Source: an uncultured Planctomycetota bacterium | Lineage (GTDB): Bacteria; Planctomycetota; SZUA-567; JAFGNG01 | Length of the DNA: 5,846 nucleotides | Direction: 5' to 3' | Assembly (NCBI GenBank): GCA_947311175.1 | Contig: CAMZKK010000039.1 | Coordinates: 1 to 5,846 of the forward strand | Part shown: positions 1 through 5,846 of the stretch, piece after piece | Layout: every line of letters starts with the position of its first letter | How positions within the stretch are numbered: the first letter of the stretch is position 1 | Position numbers and translations under genes: made by a program | Notes under the pieces: model-generated | Seen by the model: the letters and a program-made list of their open reading frames with translations, nothing else | What the model was told of the DNA's origin: nothing | The model's database searches: none

Positions 1-48
1 AATGATACTTATAATGTCATTGTCGAGAATGAATTTAAGGTTGAATAA
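1..48 (+). CDS. Possible C-terminal end of an upstream gene (partial)
   Basis: Frame 1 is open from the window edge to a TAA at 46-48 and reads NDTYNVIVENEFKVE. This looks like an ordinary soluble protein end, with alternating polar and hydrophobic residues. If real, the gene runs toward murD, so the two are convergent and the hairpin just after it would separate them. Fifteen codons are too few to identify a family. Another forward frame is also open over this stretch, so open reading alone is weak support. I give it as a possibility only. Confidence 0.3.
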   Translation, partial: NDTYNVIVENEFKVE

Positions 49-52
49 CACT

Positions 53-92
53 TAATAAAACGGGACACGCAAAGCTTCTTTGCGTGTCCCGT
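53..92 (-). terminator. Rho-independent terminator of murD, palindromic
   Basis: Positions 61-74 (CGGGACACGCAAAG) and 78-91 are perfect inverted complements separated by a 3-base loop. An A-T pair at 60/92 extends the stem to 15 bp. On the minus strand the hairpin begins 4 bases after the murD stop codon and is followed by TTTTATT, the usual arrangement of an intrinsic terminator. On the plus strand the hairpin is followed by TGTCCTTATT, a poor T-tract, so it should end murD transcripts better than those of a convergent gene. The arms resemble those of the palindrome at 5817-5846, so it may also be a copy of an interspersed palindromic repeat serving as a terminator. Confidence 0.7.
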
Positions 93-96
93 GTCC

Positions 97-1473
97 TTAT
101 TTACTCAAAACCTCTTTTTTAAAAATCTCACCCCGCTCCGAAAAGTTTTTGAATAGACCGTATGAAGCACATCCAGGGCTGAGGATTACGACTCCATTTT
201 CAGGACAAGTATTTGTCGCTTCGATTACAGCTTCTCGCATATCTGCAACAATTTTAACCATTGCCTTGGGCTTGGTTTTTAAAATGTCGTTTTTGATAGT
301 TTGGGCAGTATCTCCGAGGAGTATGGCTGAAATGGCAGAAATGGCAATTTCTTTTGCCATTTCTGCTAATGATATTTTTTTATCATAGCCTCCGGCAATT
401 ATAACTTTTGGACAATCAAAACTTTTTATAGCTGCAATGGTTGACTCCGGAGTGGTGGAGATAGAATCATTGTAATATTTAATCCCGTTATTTTCTGCAA
501 CTAATTCTAAGCGATGTGGCAATCCGTTAAATGTTCTGATTCCCTCTTTTATTAAACCATCATATTCCGAATACATACTTGCAGCGAGTGATGCTGCTAA
601 GAGGTTTGCAATATTGTGTTCACCGGGTAATTTGAATTCCGACAGATTGAAGGATTCTTTTTCTTTGCCCGCAACTCTAATGATTACCTTTTTATTATTA
701 ATAAATGCGGCATTTACTGAATTTGAATCTTTTATGCCAAAAAGGCCTACTCTTTGTTTAGCATCATTTGCCCACTCTTTTAGGATGGGGTCATCGTTGT
801 TGAGGATAACTGTATCTTCCGGCCATTGAAAATTCATTATGTTTTTTTTCGCTGAATAATATTCATCCAAGGTTCCGTGCCAATCAAGATGATTAGGGCT
901 AAGATTGGTAACGATTGCGGTGTTTGGGCTGAGTTTGTTTTCGGCAAGGTAATATAGCTGAAAACTGGATAATTCTAAAACGGCAGGGGTGTTTGGGCTG
1001 TAATTGTTGATGTCGTTAAGCAATGAACCGCCAATGTTTCCACCAATCAGGGTGTCTGGTTGATGTTTTTTTAGCATGTTTCCCAGTATGGCAGTGGTTG
1101 TGCTTTTGCCATTTGAACCGGTAATACCAAAAGTATGCCCTTGTAAAATCTGAAAAACCGAGCCAATTTCGGTAATTATTTTAGCGTTATTTTTTCGCGC
1201 TATTTTTACGAATTTATTATCAGGTTTTATTGCCGGATTGACAACCACGATATCTGCATTTTCAAAATCATCTTCTCTGTGGCTACCAAAGGTTGATCGA
1301 TAATCTATATCTTTAAGTTTTTCAATGGTTGGAAGAAGTTCCTCTTTGCTACGCAAATCGGTTATAGTTATCTTGGCACCAAGATTTGCCCAGAATCTGG
1401 CTGCACCTTCTCCTCCGCCAAAAAGTCCTAATCCCATTATTGTAACACGAGCTGGTGTTTTACCAAGAGCCAT
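97..1473 (-). CDS. murD: UDP-N-acetylmuramoyl-L-alanine--D-glutamate ligase (MurD)
   Basis: This cytoplasmic enzyme uses ATP to add D-glutamate to UDP-MurNAc-L-alanine, the second amino-acid step of peptidoglycan precursor synthesis. At 458 residues it has normal MurD length and all three Mur-ligase domains. Residues about 10-25 form the glycine-rich UDP-binding loop (MGLGLFGGG). Residues 116-125 are the ATP loop GITGSNGKST. By alignment from memory to E. coli MurD, E167 (LELSSFQ), H195 (NHLDWH) and K209 (YYSAKK) match E157, H183 and the carbamylated K198. T340, K365 (GGYDKK), S437 and F444 (LSPGCASYGLFKNF) match the D-glutamate-binding residues T321, K348, S415 and F422. E. coli K319 of NDSKATN is Ile338 here (NDSIST), probably a clade variant. 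The ATG at 1473 is backed by AAGGA six bases upstream. No other mur or fts gene is adjacent, so it lies outside the usual division and cell-wall cluster, at least on the sides visible here. Identification is secure. Confidence 0.97.
   Translation of the reverse strand: MALGKTPARVTIMGLGLFGGGEGAARFWANLGAKITITDLRSKEELLPTIEKLKDIDYRSTFGSHREDDFENADIVVVNPAIKPDNKFVKIARKNNAKIITEIGSVFQILQGHTFGITGSNGKSTTTAILGNMLKKHQPDTLIGGNIGGSLLNDINNYSPNTPAVLELSSFQLYYLAENKLSPNTAIVTNLSPNHLDWHGTLDEYYSAKKNIMNFQWPEDTVILNNDDPILKEWANDAKQRVGLFGIKDSNSVNAAFINNKKVIIRVAGKEKESFNLSEFKLPGEHNIANLLAASLAASMYSEYDGLIKEGIRTFNGLPHRLELVAENNGIKYYNDSISTTPESTIAAIKSFDCPKVIIAGGYDKKISLAEMAKEIAISAISAILLGDTAQTIKNDILKTKPKAMVKIVADMREAVIEATNTCPENGVVILSPGCASYGLFKNFSERGEIFKKEVLSK
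335..366. repeat. 13-bp perfect inverted repeat inside murD
   Basis: GCAGAAATGGCAA at 335-347 and its exact reverse complement at 354-366 flank a 6-base loop. The left arm overlaps a tandem pair of GAAATGGCA (329-337 and 338-346). In the murD mRNA this could fold into a stable internal hairpin. At protein level the region reads AEMAKEIAISAISA, a helix following the GGYDKK motif of domain 3. The helix has about the family's usual length, so there is no clear insertion. The repeat may simply reflect repeated Ala, Ile, Ser and Met codons. Confidence 0.75.
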
Positions 1474-1479
1474 AGTAAT

Positions 1480-1484
1480 TCCTT
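1480..1484 (-). promoter_or_regulatory. Ribosome binding site of murD
   Basis: On the minus strand AAGGA ends six bases before the ATG at 1473-1471. This is standard Shine-Dalgarno placement and fixes the murD start. Confidence 0.8.
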
Positions 1485-1503
1485 GTAAAATGATGATAAA
1501 TTT

Positions 1504-1531
1504 ATTATAAGTTGGGTCGTAGGCAACACAA
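1504..1531 (-). promoter_or_regulatory. Candidate sigma-70-type promoter for murD
   Basis: On the minus strand a perfect TATAAT (1509-1504) lies 16 bases downstream of TTGTGT (1531-1526), a partial match to TTGACA. Transcription would begin near 1497, giving a leader of about 24 bases that contains the AAGGA site. The -10 is a perfect consensus match, but this spacer is AT-rich and chance matches are common. The inverted repeat at 1535-1568 begins 3 bases upstream of the -35, where a regulator could act. Confidence 0.5.
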
Positions 1532-1533
1532 GA

Positions 1534-1630
1534 ATAATTCTAAATTCCCCGAGATGAATTTAGAATTAAAGGGAGTGTGCTGTAGGTAATATACTGAAAC
1601 GCCACAGTCATCTGTGAAATTTAGAATTAT
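1534..1630. repeat. Triplicated inverted motif in the divergent spacer (MITE-like or operator-like)
   Basis: TAATTCTAAATTC at 1535-1547 is the exact reverse complement of 1556-1568, with an 8-base loop CCCGAGAT. A third copy, AATTTAGAATTA, lies at 1618-1629 in the same orientation as the second. The outer copies (1534-1546 and 1618-1630) are perfect 13-bp inverted repeats bounding 97 bp. If the outermost TA at 1535-1536 and 1628-1629 is a target duplication, this resembles a tiny TA-inserting non-autonomous element. Equally, the copies could bind one regulator of both divergent genes, since one lies next to each candidate promoter. A small hairpin, CACAG-TCAT-CTGTG (1603-1616), sits just inside the right copy. 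No transposase is present. The repeats are plain to see; their role is inferred. Confidence 0.6.
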
Positions 1631-1644
1631 ATATATAACGAGCC

Positions 1645-1672
1645 TTGATTCAGCAATTTTCCTTTGTATTAT
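1645..1672 (+). promoter_or_regulatory. Candidate promoter for the AsmA-like gene
   Basis: TTGATT (1645-1650), matching four of six bases of TTGACA, is followed after 16 bases by TATTAT (1667-1672), matching five of six of TATAAT. Transcription would start near 1679, leaving about 38 bases before the TTG start codon, enough to include the AGGAGA site. Other AT-rich alternatives exist nearby, including the TATATATAA run at 1629-1638, so this is a moderate-to-weak call. Confidence 0.35.
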
Positions 1673-1705
1673 TAATTGTTGATATTTGTTAATTATTCTA
1701 TTTAT

Positions 1706-1720
1706 AGGAGATGTTATTTG
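1706..1720 (+). promoter_or_regulatory. Strong ribosome binding site that selects a TTG start
   Basis: AGGAGA (1706-1711) lies six bases upstream of an in-frame TTG at 1718-1720. Earlier in-frame TTGs at 1676 and 1679 have no Shine-Dalgarno sequence. The first in-frame ATG lies beyond the membrane segment, so using it would discard the anchor. The ATG at 1711-1713 is out of frame and overlaps the binding site. TTG at 1718 is therefore the best-supported start. Confidence 0.8.
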
Positions 1721-4700
1721 TCTTCAGAAAACATCAAAAAGAAAAAAGTTAAAAAAAGTCGCTGGCTGTTAAAGCTAAGTTTGGCATTTTTTGTTATTGT
1801 TGGGATTGTAATTTTATTGACCTCGGTTTTCGGCGATAGAATGTTGCGGGCGACTGCCGAAAAATTTATTTCGCAAGAGATTGGAGTGCCGGTAACTATT
1901 GCCAAGTTTCATATCAGTGTGTTTGGTCGCCCAAGTGTGTCTTTATATGGAGTTAAGGTTGGGAAAAAAGATTTAGTTTCGGTCGAACAAATAACAGCTA
2001 CTGTCAATTCTCTTGGCACATTGACTAATTCCGGCGATATGATTGTCAATCTTGATTGTGGAGGAGTTAAGGTTGTTGTGCCTGATAATCCTTGGCAAGA
2101 AAACTCAGAACTTTATAAAGTTTATAAAAAAATAACTGCAGGCAAGAGCAACTCTAAATCTAATTGGGCAATTCCGTCTCTTGTATTACGAGGTGTTAGC
2201 CTTGATTTGCCGGCAGAAAATGGCAGTCGATCGGGAATAGATTTTGAAGTTTTAGATATCTCCGGGTTGAGTTCAGAAAATCTAAAATATCAATATCCTA
2301 TTGTGAAATTATCATTACGTGATGCATCACTATCGGTTAATAAGAATAAATTTGTATCTTTAGATAAATTTGAAACAGACTTGGATTTGACAGGCAAAGA
2401 AATAAAGATAAATTCTCCAAGTGGCAAAACTCTTATTTTTAATGATATTTTTGATAAAAATACATCTTTTGTTACTAAACGTTTTCTCAATTCATTGTCG
2501 TTAATTAAATTACCGGATAGTCTTAGCCCTCAATTGAAAACAAAGAATACTCCTCAAAAAATTAATGTCTCAAATCTGAAATTTTTAAATCTAAAATTAG
2601 CAGTAAAAAATAATGAAGTTATTGATGGCGCAGAAATTGCAACGGAGATTAAGGATGTTTCTGTTGATAGTTTTGTTATTTATAATAGCGGCTATGCTTT
2701 GAATAAATTGAAGATAAAGGGGATGCGTCTTAGCGAACAAATAGGTGGTAAAACTACCGATTTCGCAATGACTGGTTTAAGTATTTCAGCAGAGCAAAGC
2801 GATGAGCATTCATTCTTGCCGTCAGTGGTAACGTCTATTCAAAACTTTAGGGTTAAGGCAGGAAGAAATAATCCGCAAGCGGACATCTCGCTTAGTAATG
2901 TTGATTTTTCCTTACCTGAACATTCTGCAAATAAAAGCATTGTTGATATAAATAAATTTGGAATTAATAAAGTCGTTTTATCTCTTGATGCACAACGAGG
3001 TAAGGGGTTGACAATTATTGATGGTGTTAGCTCGCAAATATCTGCGTGGTGTAGTCTTTTAGGCATCCAGCAATCTTCTGTGGCGACCAACAGTGCTACT
3101 CCAAAAATATCTAAGATAAGGGTTGCTAATCTCCAATTGGCAGATGCAGAGATGAAATTATTTGATTTCACGCTGAATAAAACTCTACCGATAATTTCTA
3201 CTAGAACGAAAGGTGTTGTTTTTGAAGATTTTGTAATTAATGTTTTGAATAATGCATTGGCTGTAAAAAACACCACAATTGAAGATGTGATTGTATCGTC
3301 AGCTGTTGCCCGGAAGCATTTAGATGCTGAGATGAAAATGATTGTGATTAGGGATATAGATACACTTTCTCTTCTTCCATTTGAAACAGCAGAGAGCGAG
3401 CAAGTGTCGGTTGTTGAGTCGGGAAATAACTTTATGCCAATCAATAAGATTACTCTCGGAGCAATAGAGGTTGTTGCAGGAAAAAACACTAAAAATAGAT
3501 TGATTGTCAAAAAAATAAATCTTAATTCTGTAATGGGTGATTTGCTTGTTAGCGTTGATGGTGGATTAGATATTTTAGATTCTATCTCTTATATAAAAAA
3601 TGATCTTTCTACATATCTTGATGTTTTTGAAACTAAAAAAGAAAAGAAAAGCTTAACGGTATCTCGTAATTATCTTATTGACAATTTTAATTGTGAAAAC
3701 ATTCGTGTAAATTTCAAGAAAATCAGAACGGATTTATCAACCGATACTGTTGTAATTGCGTTGTCTGAAATTGCCACTAAAAATATTATGCTAAGCGATG
3801 TTAAACAAAAGATTAAGTCTTTGCGGGCTGAAGGCTTTAATCTTAATCTTTATAACAACGCCAAGATTGGCGGACAGTTGGCATTTAGCTCACTTAGCTT
3901 AAATAATTTTGCATATCCATTGCAAAAGATAGATAACGGTAGAATTGATTTAGAAATAGATGATTTTTCTTTTAGTCCTGTCGTTGTTCCTAGTAAACCT
4001 TACGTATCTCTCAAAAACTTAATGCTTAATTGCATCTCAATAAATCCAATAGCCTTTAAGAACATTGAATGTGATAGGCTAAGGATTGATGCTAAATATT
4101 TAAAATCTGGAAGTTGGGATATTGAGGAAAGTATTGATGTGTTGAAAAAGCTTGCCCTTACTTTTGTGAGTGCAGGAGATAAAATAAGTAAGAGTGCTGG
4201 CAACACCAGTAAAAAACCGCTATCGATTGAAATTAAACGGCTTGCTTGTTCTGATTCAAGTGTTGGTTTAAGTTCAGCAGTTGATAAAAACGAGGTCAAG
4301 GTTAAGTTGTTTCCCGGAGAGATTGAGCTGTCTAATTTGATATTGATTGATACTGCAAAGGATTTGAGAGTTTATCTTGGTGAGATTAGAAGTAAATTAG
4401 CACGAGTGGAATTTTCTGATAACGATAAACAGCATTATCTCGCTGCCGATACCATTGAAGTGAAACGGTATGATTCTCTTCGATTACAAAAAGGCACTGC
4501 CGGTAGCAGTGTGATTGTTGGAGCGGTAAAACTTGGAACTACAAAAAACAAAAAACTTCCACAAGTCTTAGCGTTGGTAAATGCCTTCTCGACATCTGTT
4601 CAGGAAATATCGAACACCCGAGCCATCATAAGATATATTCGCTGTAATAAGCCAAAGGTTTTCACAAAAATAGAAAATGGCATGGAGGTTAAGTTGTTGC

Positions 4701-5803
4701 CGGTAATTGATGATATCGGAAGGATGCTCAATGCCTTCGGTCAAAACGAAAGCCGAAAGAATAGTGGCGATTATCCGATTTATTTGGCAGAGTTGAATGC
4801 TGTAGGAGGTAGTATAGAAACAGCTGTTTTTCAAAAAATAGGTAGAAATTTTGTTAAGTATAGGTTGGAAAATATTGATTTAGTTGGAAATAAATTGTCA
4901 TCATCATTTAGGACTGATGGTGATTTGGAAATTACTTCAATTCTTACCGCAGAAACATTAACTTCTCGAAGGGCTGCAATAGATTTTGCCTTAAATAAAT
5001 TTTCCATACCGAGTGGTTTTGATAGGATTAATTTTGATATTATCGCGAACGTGAAGAAAATCCCCACTGAATTTATTGCTAGTATTGCTGCCGAAGAGGG
5101 GGTTTTGCTGCGGGGCAAAAACGGATATATCGATATTGATATCAAGGGAAGTAGCAAGGGAGGCGATTTAGATATTCCGATAGATGTTTTTATTGACAAG
5201 ATGTCAATGAAGTATCATCCGCAGGCACATAGAAGAAGATCAGGGTTTGGCGAAATTCTATCTGTAGCAACATCAATGACAGGATTTGTTGATTTTCCTT
5301 TGAAAAACAAAAAGATAAAAGATATTTGTCATATTAGAGGTAATATACAAAATCCAAGTTTTACATACAATCAAAAAGCTTTGTTGAAGATGATACCAAA
5401 TATAGCTAAGAGCGTGACTGCCGGAACTGTAAATTCTGTTATTGATATCTTAAAAGGAAAACCTATTTTCCCACCTGCTAATGGCAATGAAGCTGGAGTG
5501 AATACAATGCCGGAAATCAAAAAACCGGGTGAATATAAACAGGATGAATATAATCCTGATGAATACAACCCTGGTGGCTATGGAGAACAACAACCTCGAA
5601 AAGAAGATAATGAGCCTAAAAAAAATACCAATCCGCTCATTAATTTATTGGGTAAGACAGGCCTGAAAATGCCAAAATTACCTTTGCCAAAACACAATAA
5701 AGAAGTTGTTGCGGATACTGAGGATAAGCCAAGTAAAGAAGAGCGAAGATTGAATAGAGCCAAAAAGGTTTTAGATTTATTCGGCGATCTTATTAAAAAA
5801 TAA
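1718..5803 (+). CDS. Large AsmA-like inner-membrane-anchored envelope protein
   Basis: The predicted protein has 1361 residues. A short lysine-rich cytosolic start (IKKKKVKKSR) is followed by one hydrophobic helix at about 20-38 with no lipobox or clear cleavage site, so the rest should be periplasmic. Residues about 43-85 (AEKFISQEIGVPVTIAKFHISVFGRPSVSLYGVKVG region) resemble the AsmA/DUF748 N-terminus: an amphipathic helix, then a V.I..... strand and a LYGVKVG-like strand. The middle is a long run of short alternating strands of the type I..L.L....., typical of AsmA/TamB/YhdP repeat proteins. Near 1195-1218, FPLKNKKI....HIRGNIQNPSF resembles the family's closing motif (G-x-x-x-x-P). A charged tail follows from about 1250, with a pentapeptide repeat and a last amphipathic Lys-rich helix. 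Length is close to E. coli YhdP and TamB. Several family members are implicated in phospholipid traffic between membranes, so a similar role is inferred. Without a search I cannot name an orthologue. Confidence 0.68.
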   Translation: MSSENIKKKKVKKSRWLLKLSLAFFVIVGIVILLTSVFGDRMLRATAEKFISQEIGVPVTIAKFHISVFGRPSVSLYGVKVGKKDLVSVEQITATVNSLGTLTNSGDMIVNLDCGGVKVVVPDNPWQENSELYKVYKKITAGKSNSKSNWAIPSLVLRGVSLDLPAENGSRSGIDFEVLDISGLSSENLKYQYPIVKLSLRDASLSVNKNKFVSLDKFETDLDLTGKEIKINSPSGKTLIFNDIFDKNTSFVTKRFLNSLSLIKLPDSLSPQLKTKNTPQKINVSNLKFLNLKLAVKNNEVIDGAEIATEIKDVSVDSFVIYNSGYALNKLKIKGMRLSEQIGGKTTDFAMTGLSISAEQSDEHSFLPSVVTSIQNFRVKAGRNNPQADISLSNVDFSLPEHSANKSIVDINKFGINKVVLSLDAQRGKGLTIIDGVSSQISAWCSLLGIQQSSVATNSATPKISKIRVANLQLADAEMKLFDFTLNKTLPIISTRTKGVVFEDFVINVLNNALAVKNTTIEDVIVSSAVARKHLDAEMKMIVIRDIDTLSLLPFETAESEQVSVVESGNNFMPINKITLGAIEVVAGKNTKNRLIVKKINLNSVMGDLLVSVDGGLDILDSISYIKNDLSTYLDVFETKKEKKSLTVSRNYLIDNFNCENIRVNFKKIRTDLSTDTVVIALSEIATKNIMLSDVKQKIKSLRAEGFNLNLYNNAKIGGQLAFSSLSLNNFAYPLQKIDNGRIDLEIDDFSFSPVVVPSKPYVSLKNLMLNCISINPIAFKNIECDRLRIDAKYLKSGSWDIEESIDVLKKLALTFVSAGDKISKSAGNTSKKPLSIEIKRLACSDSSVGLSSAVDKNEVKVKLFPGEIELSNLILIDTAKDLRVYLGEIRSKLARVEFSDNDKQHYLAADTIEVKRYDSLRLQKGTAGSSVIVGAVKLGTTKNKKLPQVLALVNAFSTSVQEISNTRAIIRYIRCNKPKVFTKIENGMEVKLLPVIDDIGRMLNAFGQNESRKNSGDYPIYLAELNAVGGSIETAVFQKIGRNFVKYRLENIDLVGNKLSSSFRTDGDLEITSILTAETLTSRRAAIDFALNKFSIPSGFDRINFDIIANVKKIPTEFIASIAAEEGVLLRGKNGYIDIDIKGSSKGGDLDIPIDVFIDKMSMKYHPQAHRRRSGFGEILSVATSMTGFVDFPLKNKKIKDICHIRGNIQNPSFTYNQKALLKMIPNIAKSVTAGTVNSVIDILKGKPIFPPANGNEAGVNTMPEIKKPGEYKQDEYNPDEYNPGGYGEQQPRKEDNEPKKNTNPLINLLGKTGLKMPKLPLPKHNKEVVADTEDKPSKEERRLNRAKKVLDLFGDLIKK
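5531..5590 (+). repeat. Four 15-bp in-frame repeats encoding EYNPD-like pentapeptides
   Basis: Four consecutive 15-base units encode EYKQD, EYNPD, EYNPG and GYGEQ (residues 1272-1291 of the large protein). The units diverge at the DNA level but keep tyrosine at the second position. The stretch is acidic and rich in Tyr, Pro, Asn and Gly, with little chance of regular folding, so it is probably a disordered linker between the AsmA-like body and the basic C-terminal segment. Copy number may vary among related strains. Confidence 0.75.
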
Positions 5804-5816
5804 AAAGGGTAATCCA

Positions 5817-5846
5817 TGTAGAGACGCAATACATTGCGTCTCTACA
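5817..5846. repeat. Perfect 14-bp palindrome after the AsmA-like gene
   Basis: TGTAGAGACGCAAT (5817-5830) and its exact reverse complement (5833-5846) are separated by two bases, beginning 13 bases after the stop codon. It can form a strong hairpin and may terminate the large gene, but the window ends at its last base, so a T-tract cannot be seen. Palindromes with TAGAGACGC arms are, from memory, a common interspersed repeat type in several bacterial phyla. The core GAGACGCAA differs at one base from GACACGCAA in the hairpin at 60-92, which suggests a shared repeat family. Confidence 0.8.

Noticed and set aside
80..388. Plus-strand open frame of 102 codons opposite the end of murD
   Set aside because: It is antisense to the conserved MurD C-terminal domain, starts within the terminator hairpin, and shows no ribosome binding site or recognisable domain.
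1554..1589. Tiny frame in the spacer reading MNLELKGVCCR
   Set aside because: It has no Shine-Dalgarno sequence, is only 11 codons, and overlaps the inverted repeat, which explains its sequence.
1603..1616. Small hairpin CACAG-TCAT-CTGTG as a riboswitch or regulatory RNA
   Set aside because: A 5-bp stem is common by chance, lies upstream of the candidate transcription start, and has no larger conserved RNA fold around it.
1534..1630. CRISPR array or phage attachment site
   Set aside because: The three repeats are short, in mixed orientation and unevenly spaced, with no spacer pattern, cas gene, integrase or tRNA nearby.
1629..1638. TATATATAA run as the -10 of the AsmA-like gene
   Set aside because: I saw no convincing -35 at the right distance upstream; the TTGATT/TATTAT pair further down fits better.
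1711..1752. Short out-of-frame leader starting at ATG 1711 (MLFVFRKHQKEKS)
   Set aside because: Its start codon overlaps the ribosome binding site of the TTG start and it has no binding site of its own; it is probably a chance frame.
2839..3510. Minus-strand open frame of 223 codons inside the large gene
   Set aside because: It lies wholly within the AsmA-like gene on the opposite strand, has low-complexity Ser/Thr/Leu-rich composition typical of a shadow frame, and matches no family I recognise.

Overview
This AT-rich window looks like chromosomal DNA from a Gram-negative (diderm) bacterium. It holds two complete, divergently oriented genes and the possible last codons of a third. Reading from memory, the MurD sequence resembles planctomycete or other PVC-type MurDs more than proteobacterial ones. 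Its N-terminus reads IMGLGLFGGG, and its third domain has NDSISTTPES where E. coli has NDSKATN. A planctomycete or related uncultured lineage is therefore my tentative guess; the sequence alone does not settle it.

Layout. Positions 1-48 may be the final 15 codons of a rightward gene that began outside the window. A strong hairpin with a T-rich tail (53-92) follows the leftward gene murD (97-1473), which encodes the cytoplasmic UDP-MurNAc-L-Ala:D-Glu ligase. The 244-bp divergent spacer (1474-1717) has a plausible promoter for each gene and three copies of an ATTCTAAATT-type motif arranged as inverted repeats. A rightward gene (1718-5803) then fills the rest of the window. It encodes a 1361-residue protein with one N-terminal membrane anchor, which I read as a large AsmA-like envelope protein. 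It ends in a charged, probably disordered tail that includes a pentapeptide repeat. The window ends on a perfect palindrome (5817-5846) whose core resembles that of the murD hairpin.

How the genes relate. Both concern the cell envelope: MurD makes a peptidoglycan precursor in the cytosol. The large protein should sit in the inner membrane with nearly all its mass in the periplasm, where AsmA-like proteins help build or maintain the outer membrane and several are implicated in phospholipid transport. They are not in one operon, and nothing here proves a functional link beyond the shared spacer. I see no CRISPR array, transposase, tRNA, rRNA or obvious defence system. The points most worth a second look are the intergenic palindromes, the motif triplet between the genes, and the architecture of the large AsmA-like protein.
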